Below, one piece after another: positions 1 through 10,593 of a stretch of DNA of 64,000 nucleotides. A model generated the notes under the pieces. That model searched no databases and was not told the origin of the DNA. It worked only from the letters and a program-made list of their open reading frames with translations. Position 1 is the first letter of the stretch, and every line of letters begins with the position of its first letter. A program made the translations under genes and the position numbers. The stretch is from Serripes groenlandicus (lineage: Eukaryota > Mollusca > Bivalvia > Cardiida > Cardiidae): positions 26,311,545 through 26,375,544 of the forward strand of contig JASEVX010000010.1 in assembly GCA_031761405.1 (NCBI GenBank), read 5' to 3'.

Positions 1-206
1 CAGAGAAAGGGTTTTATTAATGTTTAAATTTACATTTATTGTTCACTTATCTTAATTATCTCCGGGTGACGGTGCAATGTGTGTGTGTACACAGACAGAT
101 GGTGAAAGCCCTCTATTTGTTTTTTGTACAAATATTTGGGGAAGGACTGAATCAAATCTTGTCAATCACGAAACACCCAGGATACTTCAATTGTCTCCTC
201 GTTGAA
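1..206. other. No recognised feature
   Basis: AT-rich DNA with a short GTGTGTGTAC run near base 80. I see no open frame or repeat family here. Confidence 0.4.
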
Positions 207-392
207 TAATGGTTTTTATCCAATTTCAATAGCTTCTCTGTTATATCACGGCAACAGACTACCTAGATGATAAACCAGTACAAAGGATAGGAGTATAATA
301 CCCAGGGGCACTCAAACCATGATCAAACTTGTTGGGTTGTCACCGGTCCCAAAGCCATCATGTTAACCACTCGATCATGGAGGGTTTGTCAA
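207..392 (-). repeat. Degenerate tRNA-derived SINE (family A)
   Basis: The order of the family is preserved on the minus strand: a TTATATCACGGC block near 240, ACCAGTACAAAGG, GGGGCACTC and AACCACTCGATCATGG (the tRNA-like head) near 365. Several blocks are scrambled by substitutions, so this is an old copy. Confidence 0.55.
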
Positions 393-410
393 CATGCAAC
401 TAGAAGTGTC

Positions 411-537
411 CTTTTGCCACATAGTTTTCTACTTTAAGTCATAGGTTATCCATTCAATTATAGAGATTTTTCTATTATTTGACAAAATATGTTCAAAGTA
501 GTCTGCTGCAGAATTGTCGTATGAGGGAAAGGGTTTA
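411..537 (+). mobile_element. TTAA-MITE, 5'-truncated
   Basis: Only the right half is present: AGTCATAGGTTATCC, the AGAGATTTTTCTATT block, TCGTCTGCTGCAGA-like and the right end ATGAGGGAAAGGG. A 42-bp direct repeat lies just outside it (366-408 and 538-579). Confidence 0.8.
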
Positions 538-633
538 CCACTTGGTCATGGAGGGTTTGTCAACATGCAACTAGAAGTGGATATGACTAAAGCTTTTCAT
601 CATATTAGAGCAGTAGATAAAGTGCAGATTTAA

Positions 634-863
634 TTAACACTTTCCCACATATAGACGCTTTCTGACACCTCTGCAGCAGACGGCTTTTCGAAAACATAGT
701 GACAAAAGAAGAAATTGCACAGAACGTGCAATTTCTCCTTTTGCCACAATGTTTTCCACTTTTTGTCATAGGTTATCCATTCAATTATGGAGATTTTCTA
801 TGTCTTGACAAAATAAGTTCAAAGTCGTCTGCTGCAGAATTGTCGTATGAGGGAAAGGGTTAA
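634..863 (+). mobile_element. TTAA-MITE, full length
   Basis: Runs TTAA to TTAA. The left end is ACACTTTCCC and the right end GGGAAAGGG. The central stem has the CAC/GTG version of the loop-proximal pair. Its right TTAA is also the left TTAA of the next copy. Confidence 0.9.
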
Positions 864-1222
864 CACTTTCCCACATACAATGATCTGTAGCAGACGATGT
901 TGTTCAAAACATCTAGCTTGTTAAAAATGTCAAAATTCGTGGAAATGAAAACTTCAAAAGCCATTTCACCTCTTGCCACAATGTTTTCAAAAGTTGTCTG
1001 CTGCAGATGCTTCAGAATGTACCTACAGCAAATCTGCAGCAGGCGACTTTGAAAATATCTACTTAAAAACATGAAAAAAACTCTATAATTGTAAGTATTA
1101 AATACTGAAAAAGGTTGAAAACATTGTGGCAAAATGAGAATTTGTTTGTTTTGAGCAATTTCTCCTTTTGTCACAATGTTTTTTAAAGTGGTCTGCTTCA
1201 GATGCATCAAAATGCACTTAAA
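860..1222 (-). mobile_element. Compound, diverged TTAA-MITE
   Basis: Begins at the TTAA that ends the previous copy. The right half of one diverged copy (to about 1010) is followed directly by the CAAATCTGCAGCAGG left end of a second, which continues to about 1220. Neither right terminal GGGAAAGGG survives. A long open frame on the minus strand is a translation of repeat sequence. Confidence 0.65.
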
Positions 1223-1235
1223 TCATTATTTGATC

Positions 1236-1478
1236 ACTAAACCGTATGTTTGTTTTATTTGTTTTATTGGGGTTTAATAAATAATACAACGTTTTCAACA
1301 TTATTTCAGTTATTGGCAACAGTTTACTTATTCATGATCCCTGGGAAAACAAACAAGTACTAGGCTAGGAAATATGCCCTGTCCAAGGGCACTCCACCAT
1401 GACTGTCTTGCCGCAACTGGGGATCCAACCCGGGACACCCAGTTTTAATATCCCCGATTTTAACCTTTTGAACAAGGC
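1236..1478 (-). repeat. tRNA-derived SINE, family A
   Basis: On the minus strand the tRNA-like head (AACCCGGGACACC as the B-box complement, near 1430) is followed by AAGGGCACTCCACCATGAC, the ACAAACAAGTACTAGGC block, TTATTCATGATCCC and the GGGGTTTAATAAA tail. RNA polymerase III would read toward lower coordinates. Confidence 0.75.
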
Positions 1479-1489
1479 AGATTCCTCTA

Positions 1490-1550
1490 TGTTATGGGTA
1501 CTCAGAAGAGAGAGAGAGATATTGTGGAGTAAAGACCAGCTTACTCATGA
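1490..1550. mobile_element. Fragment of hAT-like hairpin MITE
   Basis: ATGTTATGGGTACTCAGAAGAG and AGATATTGTGGAGTAAAGACCAGC match the arm and the sub-terminal block of the complete copies near 31.7 and 48.2 kb. The terminal CTTATCTAGTCCTCT is lost where the next TTAA-MITE begins. Confidence 0.55.
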
Positions 1551-1704
1551 TTAACCCTTTCCCTCATATAAACGCTTTCTGTTGCCTCTGCAGGAGACGG
1601 CTTTTTGAAAACATATTGACAAAAGAAGAAATTGCTCAAAACAAGCAATTTCTCCTTTTGCCTCAATGTTTTCCACTTTAAGTCATAGGTTATCCATTTG
1701 ACAT
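1551..1704 (+). mobile_element. TTAA-MITE, 3'-truncated
   Basis: Intact left end TTAACCCTTTCCCTCATA, left arm and central hairpin, stopping after AGTCATAGGTTATCC. It abuts the next copy. Confidence 0.85.
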
Positions 1705-1710
1705 GGTTTG

Positions 1711-1940
1711 TTATCCCTTTCCCACATACAACTAACCTGCAGCAGACAACTTTGAAAATATTGTGGCAAAAATATGGAATATCTCTAAAGACGAAAGCAT
1801 CATTATTGAAATGAATTGAAAACATTGTGGCAAAAGGAGGAATTGCTCATTATGAGCTATTTCTCCTTTTGCCATAATGTTTTTAAATGTTCTCTGCTGC
1901 AGTCACATAAAAGTGTATCTACATTTGAGAAAGGGTCTCT
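1711..1940 (-). mobile_element. TTAA-MITE, diverged subfamily
   Basis: Left end CCCTTTCCCACATACAAC, TGCAGCAGACAAC, a full hairpin (AATTGCTCATTATGAGC) and right end GAGAAAGGGT. The subfamily has AAAGTATAATTATTGAATAG-like internal sequence in place of the AGTCATAGGTTATCC block. Confidence 0.8.
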
Positions 1941-2225
1941 GCCACAATGCTTTCAGGATCCTCTGATGCAGATGTGTCAAATTGTGGGAAATGGATAAGA
2001 AGTCTTCAAAGCTGATGCCTTTTTTAATAAAGAAAAGAAGGAAAACTTGTAGAGTAAAATGGAAGATACCTGAATTCCTGGCCAATTTATAAATTATCTG
2101 GTGGTTCTTATTCTAATTGTCTTTACAAAGCTTTTTTTATTATCAGTAAATTGAATGAGAAGCAAAGATTTTAAGTCTGTAAAGTATTAACTTGCACCTA
2201 AGAATGGAACGCCATTACTTATTGT

Positions 2226-2458
2226 TTAACCCTTTCCCTCATATAGACGCGCCTTTCTAACGCCTCTGCTGCAGACGGTTTTTTGAAAACATAGTGACAA
2301 AAGAAGAATTTGCTCAAAACGAGCAATTTCTCCTTTTGACACAATGTTTTCCACTTTTAGTCATAGGTTATCCATTCAATTATAGAGATTTTCTATATGT
2401 TGACAAAATATGTTCAAAGTCATCTGCTGCAGAATTGTCATATGAGGGAAAGGGTTAA
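2226..2458 (+). mobile_element. TTAA-MITE, full length
   Basis: TTAA at both ends, with the CTCAAAACGAG form of the central stem. A GCGC insertion follows TAGAC in the left end. Confidence 0.92.
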
Positions 2459-2618
2459 ATATTATTAAAAAAAAATCAATGTCTATAAATTATCCTCATG
2501 TCTGGCTTGAAAGAAGTCTTACAAAAGTTAAAATAAAACCAAACTGTACTGTTTGACATGTGTGTGTCATAATGTTTACCCTCTAACTTTTAGAATTGCC
2601 TTTAATGAATATTGCATT

Positions 2619-2847
2619 TTAATCCTTTCCCACATACAACAAATCTGAAGCTGACAACTTTGAAAACATCTTGTCAAAGACCAGGAAAATCTCTATAAAT
2701 GAAGGTATAATTACTGATAACAGTTGAAAACATAGTGACAAATGGAGAAAATGCTCATGTTGAACAATATCTCCTTTTGCCACAATGTTTTATGAAGGGG
2801 TCTGCTGCAGAGGTGCTAGAAAACATCTACATGTGGGAACGGCTTAA
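2619..2847 (-). mobile_element. TTAA-MITE, diverged subfamily
   Basis: TTAATCCTTTCCCACATAC at the left and GTGGGAACGGCTTAA at the right. The hairpin arms are partly decayed. Confidence 0.85.
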
Positions 2848-3270
2848 ACCACATCCTGGTAAACATGACCTTTGAGAGATTTTGAAATTAATGGCAATAA
2901 CCAATCAGACTAAGGCAGGCTGATCTGGATCTTCATCCATAGCAAAGTCATGCAGATCAGTTTATGCGCGACATGTCCCATTTATTAGCATAAAATTCAT
3001 AACATTTAATTCCATAGACCAATAACTGGGTTTTTAATTGAATACCTCCCTAATAGTAAACTTAGAGGAAAAAGAGTAGATTTAGTATGGTATAATTATT
3101 CCTTTCCCACGTAGTTAGAAGCTTCTTAATTAGGAATTTAGGAGAGGACATTAAAATGTTTTAGAGGATGCTACCTGTGAAATATTAACCTTATTGGTCC
3201 AATGGTTACAGCGGAGAAGTTGTTTAAAGCCAAAAGCTTTCAACTACATTCAATAGTGATACAGGAATCC

Positions 3271-3489
3271 GCCGTGGGCGAGTGGTTAGCGCCGGGGATT
3301 TGAAACCGTATGTCCTGAATTTGATCCCTAATTGCAAAACAACGGTCATGGTGGAGTGCCCTTGGGCAAGGCACATTTCCTAGCCTAGTACTGGTTTGTT
3401 GACCATGGGGTCATAAATAAAGTGAATTGTCGATGTGATGTAATTGAAATAATGTTGATAATGGCCTAAAAAACCCATTAAAACAAAAC
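3271..3489 (+). repeat. tRNA-derived SINE, family A
   Basis: The plus-strand copy begins CCGTGGGCGAGTGGTTAGC (A-box region). TTTGATCCCTAA is the B-box, then TGGAGTGCCCTTGGGCAAGG and CCTAGCCTAGTACTGG. The 3' part ends AATGTTGATAATGGCC...AACCCATTAAAAC. The folded tRNA head is too degenerate to be a functional tRNA. Confidence 0.8.
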
Positions 3490-3767
3490 TAACAATTTGA
3501 ATTTTTACCTCGCAGATTTGTATGAAAGAGTAAAACCATATCTTTATGTTTTTGCCTATGAAGCCTCATTTTTGTGTGACATGTGTCCATATGTCATTAA
3601 TTTTCCAACAATAATGATAAACACTCTCCCCTGCAAAGAAATTATTCACCTTTGTTCAACCCTTATCTGTAGAATCTATCTTTAAGAAACTTGTTGAAAA
3701 CAGTTTTGAAAAAAAAGGTCTGCTGTAGCTTTAACTAATTACTTTTCTAACTTTCAGTTTTGTTCCG

Positions 3768-3903
3768 ACTTGACTCTTTCCCACACATCTGCAGCAGATG
3801 ACTTTTGTCACAATGATTTCCACTTTATTTAATAAATTATACATTCATATCTAAGGTTTTCAGAGTTGTCTGCAGTAGATTTGTTGTATTTGCGAAAGAC
3901 TTA
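3768..3903 (+). mobile_element. TTAA-MITE, internally deleted
   Basis: The left end CTCTTTCCCACA and TCTGCAGCAGATGAC join directly to the right half, omitting the central hairpin. It ends GCGAAAGACTTAA. Confidence 0.65.
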
Positions 3904-3998
3904 ACCAAGACAATTCATTTGAATATCCACAATAAAGGGTTTCAGGGTCAAATATGGAATTCAGAACATAAAATATGTACGACGTCAAGATATTCGAT

Positions 3999-4235
3999 TT
4001 AACCCTTTCCTGTATATATAGACGCTTTCTGATGCCTCTGCAGCAGACTACTTTTGAAAACATTGTGTGCAAAATGAGAAATTGCTCATATGAGCAACTT
4101 TCCCTTTTGCCACTATATATGCTTTCTACTTTATTCAATAGTAGCACCATCATTTAAAGAGACTTTTCATATTTTTGCCGGTATGTTTTCAAAGTCGTCT
4201 GCTGCAGATTTTCTGTTTGTGGGAAAGGGGGGTTA
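3999..4235 (+). mobile_element. TTAA-MITE, full length, diverged
   Basis: Starts TTAACCCTTTCC and ends GTGGGAAAGGGGGGTTA, with G-run expansion at the right end. The stem centre is GCTCATATGAGC, an uninterrupted palindrome. Confidence 0.85.
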
Positions 4236-4368
4236 CGGTTAATATAAGATTTGATTGAGAACGTGTATGGCAAATACAATAGAAATTGAAAAAATAATTG
4301 TTCTGGGATAGAGATTTCACTTTTTTTTTCAAAATGATATTAGCAGTAACTGTTGCACTGTTACAGCA

Positions 4369-4517
4369 GAGGACTAGATAAGGAGAAGTGAACTGGTCTT
4401 TTCCCATCCATATCTCTCTTAACTCAACTAAAGCCTATGTTTTGAGTACCCACAACATAGGCTTTGAGGGCCAAATGAGGATTTGGGGATGTGAAATACT
4501 CTTCTTATCTGGAGCTC
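4369..4517. mobile_element. hAT-like hairpin MITE
   Basis: Left AGAGGACTAGATAAGGAG and right CTTCTTATCTGGAGCTCT are imperfect terminal inverted repeats. Inside, AAAGCCTATGTT and AACATAGGCTTT form the central dyad. The loop seen in other copies is missing. I find no clear target duplication. Confidence 0.65.
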
Positions 4518-4571
4518 TGGTTCAAAAGTTGTACAGTGATAAAATGTTGAAATAAAACTATGTGGTGAAGG

Positions 4572-4806
4572 TTTGACACTTTTCCACATACAACAAATCT
4601 GCAGCAAAGGACTGCGAAAACATTTAGGCAAAATATTTGGAAAATCTCTAAAATGAAAAGTAAAATCATTGAAAAGAGTTGTAAACATTGTGGCAAATGG
4701 TGAAATTTGCTTATTATGAGCAATTCCTCCTTTTGCCACAATGTTTTAAAATGATGTCTGCTATGGACGCTTCTAAAACATGTCTGCAAGTGAGAAAAAG
4801 ATTTAA
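4572..4806 (-). mobile_element. TTAA-MITE, diverged subfamily
   Basis: Left CACTTTTCCACATACAAC and right GAGAAAAAGATTTAA. Central stem GCTTATTATGAGC. Both terminal repeats carry substitutions. Confidence 0.75.
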
Positions 4807-4907
4807 ATGTCAATAAATTCACAAAGTAATTGGTTAAATAATTATATGAGCCATGTCAATCTAGAATGGGTCTAATGTATCTGCATCATATACAGAGGTA
4901 TAGATCT

Positions 4908-5128
4908 TTGTTTCATTGGGGTTTTACATCGCTTTCAACATTATTTCAGTTATATCACGGCGACAGCTCACTTATTCATGATCCCTGGGTAAACAAACCA
5001 GTACTAGGCTTAAAAATGTGCCTTGCCAAAGAGCACTCCATCATGACGGTAGTTCCGCAACTTGGGATCGAACCCGGGACACCCTGTTTCAAATCCCCGA
5101 CACTAACCACTCGATCACAGAGGATTCC
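4908..5128 (-). repeat. tRNA-derived SINE, family A
   Basis: One of the best copies here. GGGATCGAACCCGGGACACC near 5065 is the B-box on the minus strand and AACCACTCGATCACAGAGG near 5105 is the A-box side. The downstream family blocks follow in order. Confidence 0.85.
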
Positions 5129-5199
5129 TACAGAGGTATAGAAATTAATTGATTGATTGATTAATTGTTTGGTGTTTTATGCCCTCCCCCTTTGACTTT

Positions 5200-5301
5200 C
5201 AGTCATAGGTTATCCCTTCAATTATATTAGATTTTCTTTTATTAGACAAAATATGTTCAAAGTCGTCTGCTGCAGAATTATCATATGAGGGAAATGGTTA
5301 A
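5200..5301 (+). mobile_element. TTAA-MITE, right half only
   Basis: AGTCATAGGTTATCC through CTGCTGCAGAATTATC, ending GAGGGAAATGGTTAA. Confidence 0.8.
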
Positions 5302-5781
5302 AGATTTATTTTTTTGTCTTAAATTATTGTGAAGTTTAATTGACAGCAGACAAGCACATACATCAATCAGTTTACTGCACATGACAATTATAGGTACACA
5401 AGGTACTTTGATTAATGATCGTATTACCCAGTCTATATATAATATAATCCAATCCATCAATATTCACGAAAGTACCATATGTCTACTGACTTTTCGTGTG
5501 AAGTGGACTAAATGATGTAATCATAGTTAACGGTCAAATAATTTTCACAGTACATCTTATACTTTAAGAGGACAGTGTAGTGTCTACTGTGTCTTCACTG
5601 TTTGAATATGTACAGATTGTGGTAGAATTGTATCCGCTCATAATTATAAAACTGTACTGCTTGTCTCTTTTGGAGAATCTACTTTGGGAACGGGAGACAA
5701 AGGTTTGATCACTGGTTGTGTCATTCCAAAGAATTTAAAACAAGATGCCCATGACCGGGATGGTTCTTTGGTCATTTTTAA
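5302..5781. other. No recognised feature
   Basis: AT-rich DNA. No open frame of note, splice-flanked exon or family repeat is visible. Confidence 0.4.
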
Positions 5782-6722
5782 TCCAGAGCATGTATGTATG
5801 GTGAAGATCGCATAGTAAATGGAGGCTCTATTGTGTTCACAAGCTGTATTATAGCAATTTTGACAATTTAAAGGGCCATAATCCAGTCATGCAAGGGCAC
5901 ATCTGGCTGGTTTTCGAAAGGAACCAAGTTCTCATCAATATTTAACTACTATCTAAGTTTGGTGTAGATCAGATAGTAAATGGAGCCTCTACTGTGTTCA
6001 CAAGCTCTATTATAGCAACTTTGGCAAATTTAAGGGCCATAATCCAGCCTTGCATGGGCGGATCTGGCTGGTTTGCAAAAGGAACCAAGCTCTCATCAAT
6101 ATTTAACTACTATCTAAGTTTGGTGAAGATCGAATAGTAAATGGAGGCTCTATTGTGTTCACAAGCTGTATTATAGCAATTTTGACAATTTCAAGGGCCA
6201 TTATATCCAGTCTTTCTTGGCCGCATCTGGCTGGTTAGTGAAAGGAACTGAGCTCTCATGGATATCTAACTACTGTATAAGTTTGATGGAGATACAATCA
6301 AAACTGAAGACTTTATCACGTTCACAAGCTGTATTATAGCAATTTTGACAACTTCAAGGGCCATAATCCAGTCATGCAAGGGCACATCTGGCTGGTTTTC
6401 AAAAGGAACCAAGCTCTCATCAATATTTAACTACTATCTAAGTTTGATGAATATCAGATAGTAAATGGAGCCTCTATTGTGTTCACAAGCTCTATTATAG
6501 CAATTTTGACAATTTCAAGTCTTGGGCGGATTTGGCTGGTTTGTGAAAGGAACCTAGCTCTCATGGATATCTAACTACTGTATAAGTTTGATTGAGATAC
6601 AATCAAAACTGAAGACTGTATCGCGTTCGCAAGCAATTGTTTACGGACACACAGACGCACGCACGGACGACAGACACCACACCACTGTATAAGCTCCTCT
6701 GGCCTCTGACCAGTAGAGCTAA
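5782..6722. mobile_element. Tandem-unit element with GAC-rich tract and 3' hairpin
   Basis: About five direct repeats of a ~161-bp unit; TTCACAAGC recurs at 5836, 5997, 6158, 6321 and 6482. The array is followed by ACGGACACACAGACGCACGC, then an imperfect 11-bp hairpin (AGCTCCTCTGG / CCAGTAGAGCT) ending in CTAA. The hairpin followed by CTAA recalls a Helitron 3' end. No protein-coding part is present, so this would be a non-autonomous element. Confidence 0.55.
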
Positions 6723-6740
6723 AAATCAATAATGACTTCT

Positions 6741-6888
6741 GTCCTTGGTGCTCTGTGTTGAAGGGGTAGCATTATGACTGATGTTTCGTATCAGGGAAAA
6801 TAATTCCAGTAGATCTGGTTTAATACCCAGGAACTGCTGTGGTATACTTGGAATACTGAATATGGCGTTAAGTACCATTTAATTATTA
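6741..6888 (+). repeat. Possible SINE family C remnant
   Basis: Weak resemblance: TCTGGTTTAATACCCAGG could be a decayed B-box, and ATGGCGTTAAGTACCATTTA matches the tail of the better copy at 46.05-46.3 kb. Confidence 0.35.
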
Positions 6889-6892
6889 ATGA

Positions 6893-7189
6893 GTGTTTGA
6901 TTAATTGATTGGGGTATCACCCCAATTTTCAACAATTATTTAGTAATATCACAGTGGACAGCCTGTGTGTTTCCTGGCTTTTTCAAACTAGTTTTCGACA
7001 TACCACTTACCAAGCAACTGGCTGCTCTTCCACAGATCGAGACTGCTAGCCCATTATTGGAAGACGAATGATGCTTGTTGCATTGACTTTTGTCAAACTT
7101 CAAAAAATGTGTTGACTGACCCCGGGTCTGAACTCATAAACCCTAGGTTGACTGCCCGTTTCACTACTGACTAAGCTAAATGGGGCTTG
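6893..7189 (-). repeat. tRNA-derived SINE, family B
   Basis: ATTGATTGGGG tail at the left, then ATCACAGTGGACAGCC, TTCCTGGCTTTTTCA, the AAGCAACTGGCTGC block and GGAAGACGAATGATGC. The head reads GACTAAGCTAAATGGGG at the right. Diverged but collinear. Confidence 0.75.
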
Positions 7190-7366
7190 ACACCATTCAA
7201 ACAAACAAACTGTACTAGTAAGATACCTGTTCATATGGCACAGCAGTTATTATCACAACAATGGACAAATAATTGAATTGAAATGATTTGAGTGACTTTA
7301 TACATATCTGTTAACGTCAACAAACAATCAATGTTTAAAGCCCCCCCTAAGGGCTGTCCACCTTTC

Positions 7367-7590
7367 TTAACCCTTTCCCGCATTCGACACATCTGCACGA
7401 CTTTAGAAACATCCCGGCAAAAACACAGAAAGGCTCTATAAATGTAGGTATAATTACTAAATAGGGTTGAAAACGTTGTGGCAAAAGGAAAAATTGCTTG
7501 TTTTGAGGAATTTCTCTTTTTGTCACAACGTTTTCAAAAGCCGTCTGCTACAGATGTGTCAAAATGCATCTACAGGTGGGAAAGGGTTAA
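7367..7590 (-). mobile_element. TTAA-MITE, diverged subfamily, full length
   Basis: TTAACCCTTTCCCGCATTC to TGGGAAAGGGTTAA. Part of the left arm (GCAGCAGA) is deleted. Stem GCTTGTTTTGAGG. Confidence 0.85.
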
Positions 7591-7625
7591 CATAACATTC
7601 AGTAATGTACAACTTTGAGGTATTA

Positions 7626-7700
7626 AACCCTTCCAAAAAATACAAATCTTCAGCAGAGGACTCGAAAACATATGGAAAATAAGTAGAAATGAAAATATGA
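7626..7700 (-). mobile_element. TTAA-MITE left-end fragment
   Basis: TTAAACCCTTCC...CAAATCTTCAGCAGAGGAC resembles the left end of the diverged subfamily; nothing of the hairpin remains. Confidence 0.5.
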
Positions 7701-7762
7701 TAGGTAAAACTGACTTAGAAAAACCTATATGTAGGCAAAAGTATGGCAAATCTCTCAAATGT

Positions 7763-7990
7763 TTAACCCTTTCCCTCATACAACAATTCTGCAGCAGACG
7801 ACTTTGAACATATTTTGTCACAATGGAAAATCTCAAAAATTGAATGGATAACCTATGACTAAAAGTGGAAAACATTGTGGCAAAAGGAGAAATTGCTCGT
7901 TTTGAGCAATTTCTTCTTTTGTCACTATGTTTTCAAAAAGCCATCTGCTGTAGAGGCATCTGAAAGCGTCTATATGAGGGAAGGGGTTAA
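7763..7990 (-). mobile_element. TTAA-MITE, full length
   Basis: Ends are TTAACCCTTTCCCTCATAC and GAGGGAAGGGGTTAA. Central stem GCTCGTTTTGAGC. Confidence 0.9.
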
Positions 7991-8153
7991 TAGGTTATAG
8001 GAGTTGAAAACATTGTTACAAAAGGAGAATTTGCTGATTATGATTGATTTCTCCATTTGCAACCATGTATTCAAGTGGTCCTTGGTAACCATGGTCTCCA
8101 GACCTTCATGTGAAGATATATAGTATTATGACGTACATGTTTAATCCTAAAAT

Positions 8154-8230
8154 TTAACCCTTTCCCACAAACAACAAATCTGCAGCAGACGACTTTGAAC
8201 ACGTCTTGGCTATATTTCTATATAGGTTTG
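8154..8230 (-). mobile_element. TTAA-MITE left-end fragment
   Basis: TTAACCCTTTCCCACAAAC and TGCAGCAGACGACTTTGAA, then loses similarity. Confidence 0.7.
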
Positions 8231-8271
8231 AAATCGGACCTGTAGTATTTGAAGATTTTTAATGTAGCTCT

Positions 8272-8487
8272 TTAACCCTTGCCCACATTTAGACGCTTTG
8301 TAATGCAGCAGACGACTTTTGAAAATGCTGTGTCAAAAGGAGAAATTGCTTGCTCATTATCCATTTGCCACAATGTTTTCAACTTGATAAGAGAATTAAA
8401 CTTTGTTTTATACAGATTTTTCTCATTTTTGCTAAGATATTTTTAAACTCGTCTTCTCCAGATTTGTTGTATGTGGGAAAGGGTTAA
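8272..8487 (+). mobile_element. TTAA-MITE, diverged, full length
   Basis: TTAACCCTTGCCCACATTTA to ATGTGGGAAAGGGTTAA. The right half has the GATTTGTTGTATG form typical of the plus-oriented diverged copies. Confidence 0.85.
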
Positions 8488-8546
8488 TCAAAGTAATAAG
8501 ATTAATGTCCGGAACCACAACACACATTTCATTGCAACCACAATGT

Positions 8547-8725
8547 TTTAACCCTCTCTCACATACAACAAATCTGCAGCAGACGCCTTTGATAATATCT
8601 AAGTGAAACTATAATTATTGAATAGAGTTGAAAACATTGTGGCAAAAAGAGAAAATGCTCAATTATTTTTCCAACATTCGTCTGCTGAAAAATGCATAAA
8701 CAAAATGCAAGTTTGAAAGGGAGTG
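8547..8725 (-). mobile_element. TTAA-MITE, decayed
   Basis: Good left end (TTAACCCTCTCTCACATAC, TGCAGCAGACGCC). The hairpin lost its second arm and the right end is only TGAAAGGGAG. Confidence 0.7.
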
Positions 8726-9164
8726 TCAAATATTCTTACAATTTCTAAAGTCTTTTCTCTGCAAATAAAAGAAAGTAATATACCAGCTACACTAACACTG
8801 TTCAGATTTAGAGATCAATGATGATGAAAACCAAATTTCTGCAGTTAATATATTTGGTTGAAAAATACAGTGATTAATATGCAAACAGCCAAATTAAACA
8901 TAAATAAAATACAATAAACAGAGATATCTTATATATCTATCAGGGCTTTAAATTGTAGTATTGAGAAAGACATCCTCCTCTTCCCATTTTGTTATGATAA
9001 TTAATGTTGCTATTTGTGCCTTATTGGTTCTGCTGCTTAATTGCATGTTTTTATAATGCAAGCAAAAACTAATTTTATCAAAACATTTGGAATGGACTTG
9101 AACCTGCACTATATTCCAAAGGTCTATTTTTGTAAATAGACCAAATAGACTAGTGTCTCTTCCA
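8726..9164. other. No recognised feature
   Basis: AT-rich DNA without an identifiable gene or repeat; CTATTTTTGTAAATAGACC near 9122 is a short hairpin. Confidence 0.35.
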
Positions 9165-9441
9165 GGGTAAGGGAGGCAACTTATCTACAATCTCCTACAA
9201 TAACTTAAATTTACTTCCCTTGATACTGGATAAAACCCTTTCCCACATACAGACACTTCTTATGCCTCTGCTACAGATAACTTTCCATATATTTGCAAGG
9301 ATGTTTTCAGACTCGTCTGCTGTTTATAAAGGGTTCATAGCCCGATTAGAGTCTTATATTGCATGTCCTTATCCAAAGTAAGGGAGGTAACTTATCTACA
9401 AGTTTCTTCAATAACTGACACGTTACTTCCCTTGCTACTGG
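9165..9441. repeat. 64-bp direct repeat flanking a MITE
   Basis: GTAAGGGAGGCAACTTATC...TTACTTCCCTTG at 9165-9228 recurs diverged at 9379-9441. The block between contains the short MITE 9230-9331. Each copy also has a dyad between AAGGGAGG and ACTTCCCTT. Confidence 0.6.
9230..9331 (+). mobile_element. TTAA-MITE deletion derivative
   Basis: A ~100-bp copy: left end CCCTTTCCCACATACAGAC, then CCTCTGCTACAGATAAC, then ATATTTGCAAGGATGTTTTC and TCGTCTGCTG. The hairpin is missing. Confidence 0.7.
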
Positions 9442-9597
9442 GTACAAAAAATGAACTAGCATAATTAGCGACTAAAAGAAAGAAATAATCACATACATGA
9501 ACAGAGTTCTAGATAATGTGTGAATATCAAACTCCAAAATTCTTAATCAACACTCAAACCTACTCAAAAGGATCAACTCAGTGAGACTGTGGCAGAC

Positions 9598-9733
9598 AAT
9601 TTCTCCTTTTGCCACAATGTTTTCCACTTTTAGTCATAGGTTATCCATTCAATTATAGAGATTTTCCATTTTTTTTACAAAATATGTTCAAAGTCGTCTG
9701 CTGCAGAATTGTCGTATGAGGGAAAGAGTTAAC
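9598..9733 (+). mobile_element. TTAA-MITE, 5'-truncated
   Basis: Begins in the second hairpin arm (CAATTTCTCCTTTTGCCAC) and continues to GAGGGAAAGAGTTAA. Confidence 0.8.
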
Positions 9734-9922
9734 ACATATGCAGCAGACAGCTTTTTAAAAACATAGTGACAAAAGAAGAAATTGCACAAAACATGCAATT
9801 TCTCCTTTTGTCACAATGTTTTCACTTTTAGTCATAGGTTATCCATTCAATTATAGAGATATTTGACAAAAATATGTTCAAAGTCGTCTGCTGCAGAATT
9901 GTCGTATGAGGGAAAGGGTTAA
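9729..9922 (+). mobile_element. TTAA-MITE sharing a TTAA with its neighbour
   Basis: Starts at the TTAA that ends the previous copy but lacks the first ~35 bp. The remainder, with a GCACAAAACATGC stem, is typical and ends GGGAAAGGGTTAA. Confidence 0.85.
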
Positions 9923-9970
9923 GAGAGATATTGATGGGAAAAGACCAGCTTAACTCCTCCTTATCTAGTC
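9923..9970. mobile_element. hAT-like MITE, terminal fragment
   Basis: GAGAGATATTGATGGG, AAAAGACCAGC and CTCCTTATCTAGTCCTCT are the terminal third of that family, joined directly to the preceding MITE. Confidence 0.65.
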
Positions 9971-10411
9971 CTCTACATTCAACACAAGTAAAGAAAGCAA
10001 TAAACATAAAACTCAACTTACAGTTCGACAACTAGGGATGAGCAGCTTGCACTCCTGGTGATCACGCCTTCTTTTTTCCCGCCTTTCATAGCTTCTTTTA
10101 TAACTAGAAGCAATCTGTGCCGTTTTTTATACTGGTACTAGAACAGTTTGTTTAACCATGAACCATCGTTAAAATCCCAAGTAAGGTTCCACTAGCACAA
10201 TAATAATTATAGAATTGTTCCGTCCGAATATCAGTGTCACAGATTTAAAACATCTATATCATCATCCGTTTGCTTAAATTAATAACCGTTTAGATTTTTT
10301 TTTATAATTTTTAGCTATTACAAAATTAATTTATTTATTATATAAGTGAAGTTTAAGTATTCATGAAATAAAAAAAGTTGTGATAAGATATTTTAATAAT
10401 TAAAAAATCAT

Positions 10412-10584
10412 TGCAACCCTTTGCCTTATACTGACAACATTGATGCCTTCATTTAATGTGCTTATGGGAAACACATTCTGCTAAGTGATGTTCATTATGA
10501 GCAATTACTTGTTTTTTCACAATGTTTTCAATCTTGGACTTCTGCAGACGCAACAGAGATGATCTGTATGTGGGAAAGGGTTAA
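10412..10584 (-). mobile_element. TTAA-MITE, decayed
   Basis: Left AACCCTTTGCCTTATAC, a trace of the hairpin (TCATTATGAGCAATT) and a good right end, ATGTGGGAAAGGGTTAA. Confidence 0.65.
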
Positions 10585-10593
10585 GCTACAAGA

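Noticed and set aside
7570..7875. 101-residue minus-strand frame, and similar ones at 4428-4822, 43353-43664 and 860-1210
   Set aside because: They follow MITE copies and show the family's recurring peptide text (such as NEQFLLLPQCF), not conserved host protein.
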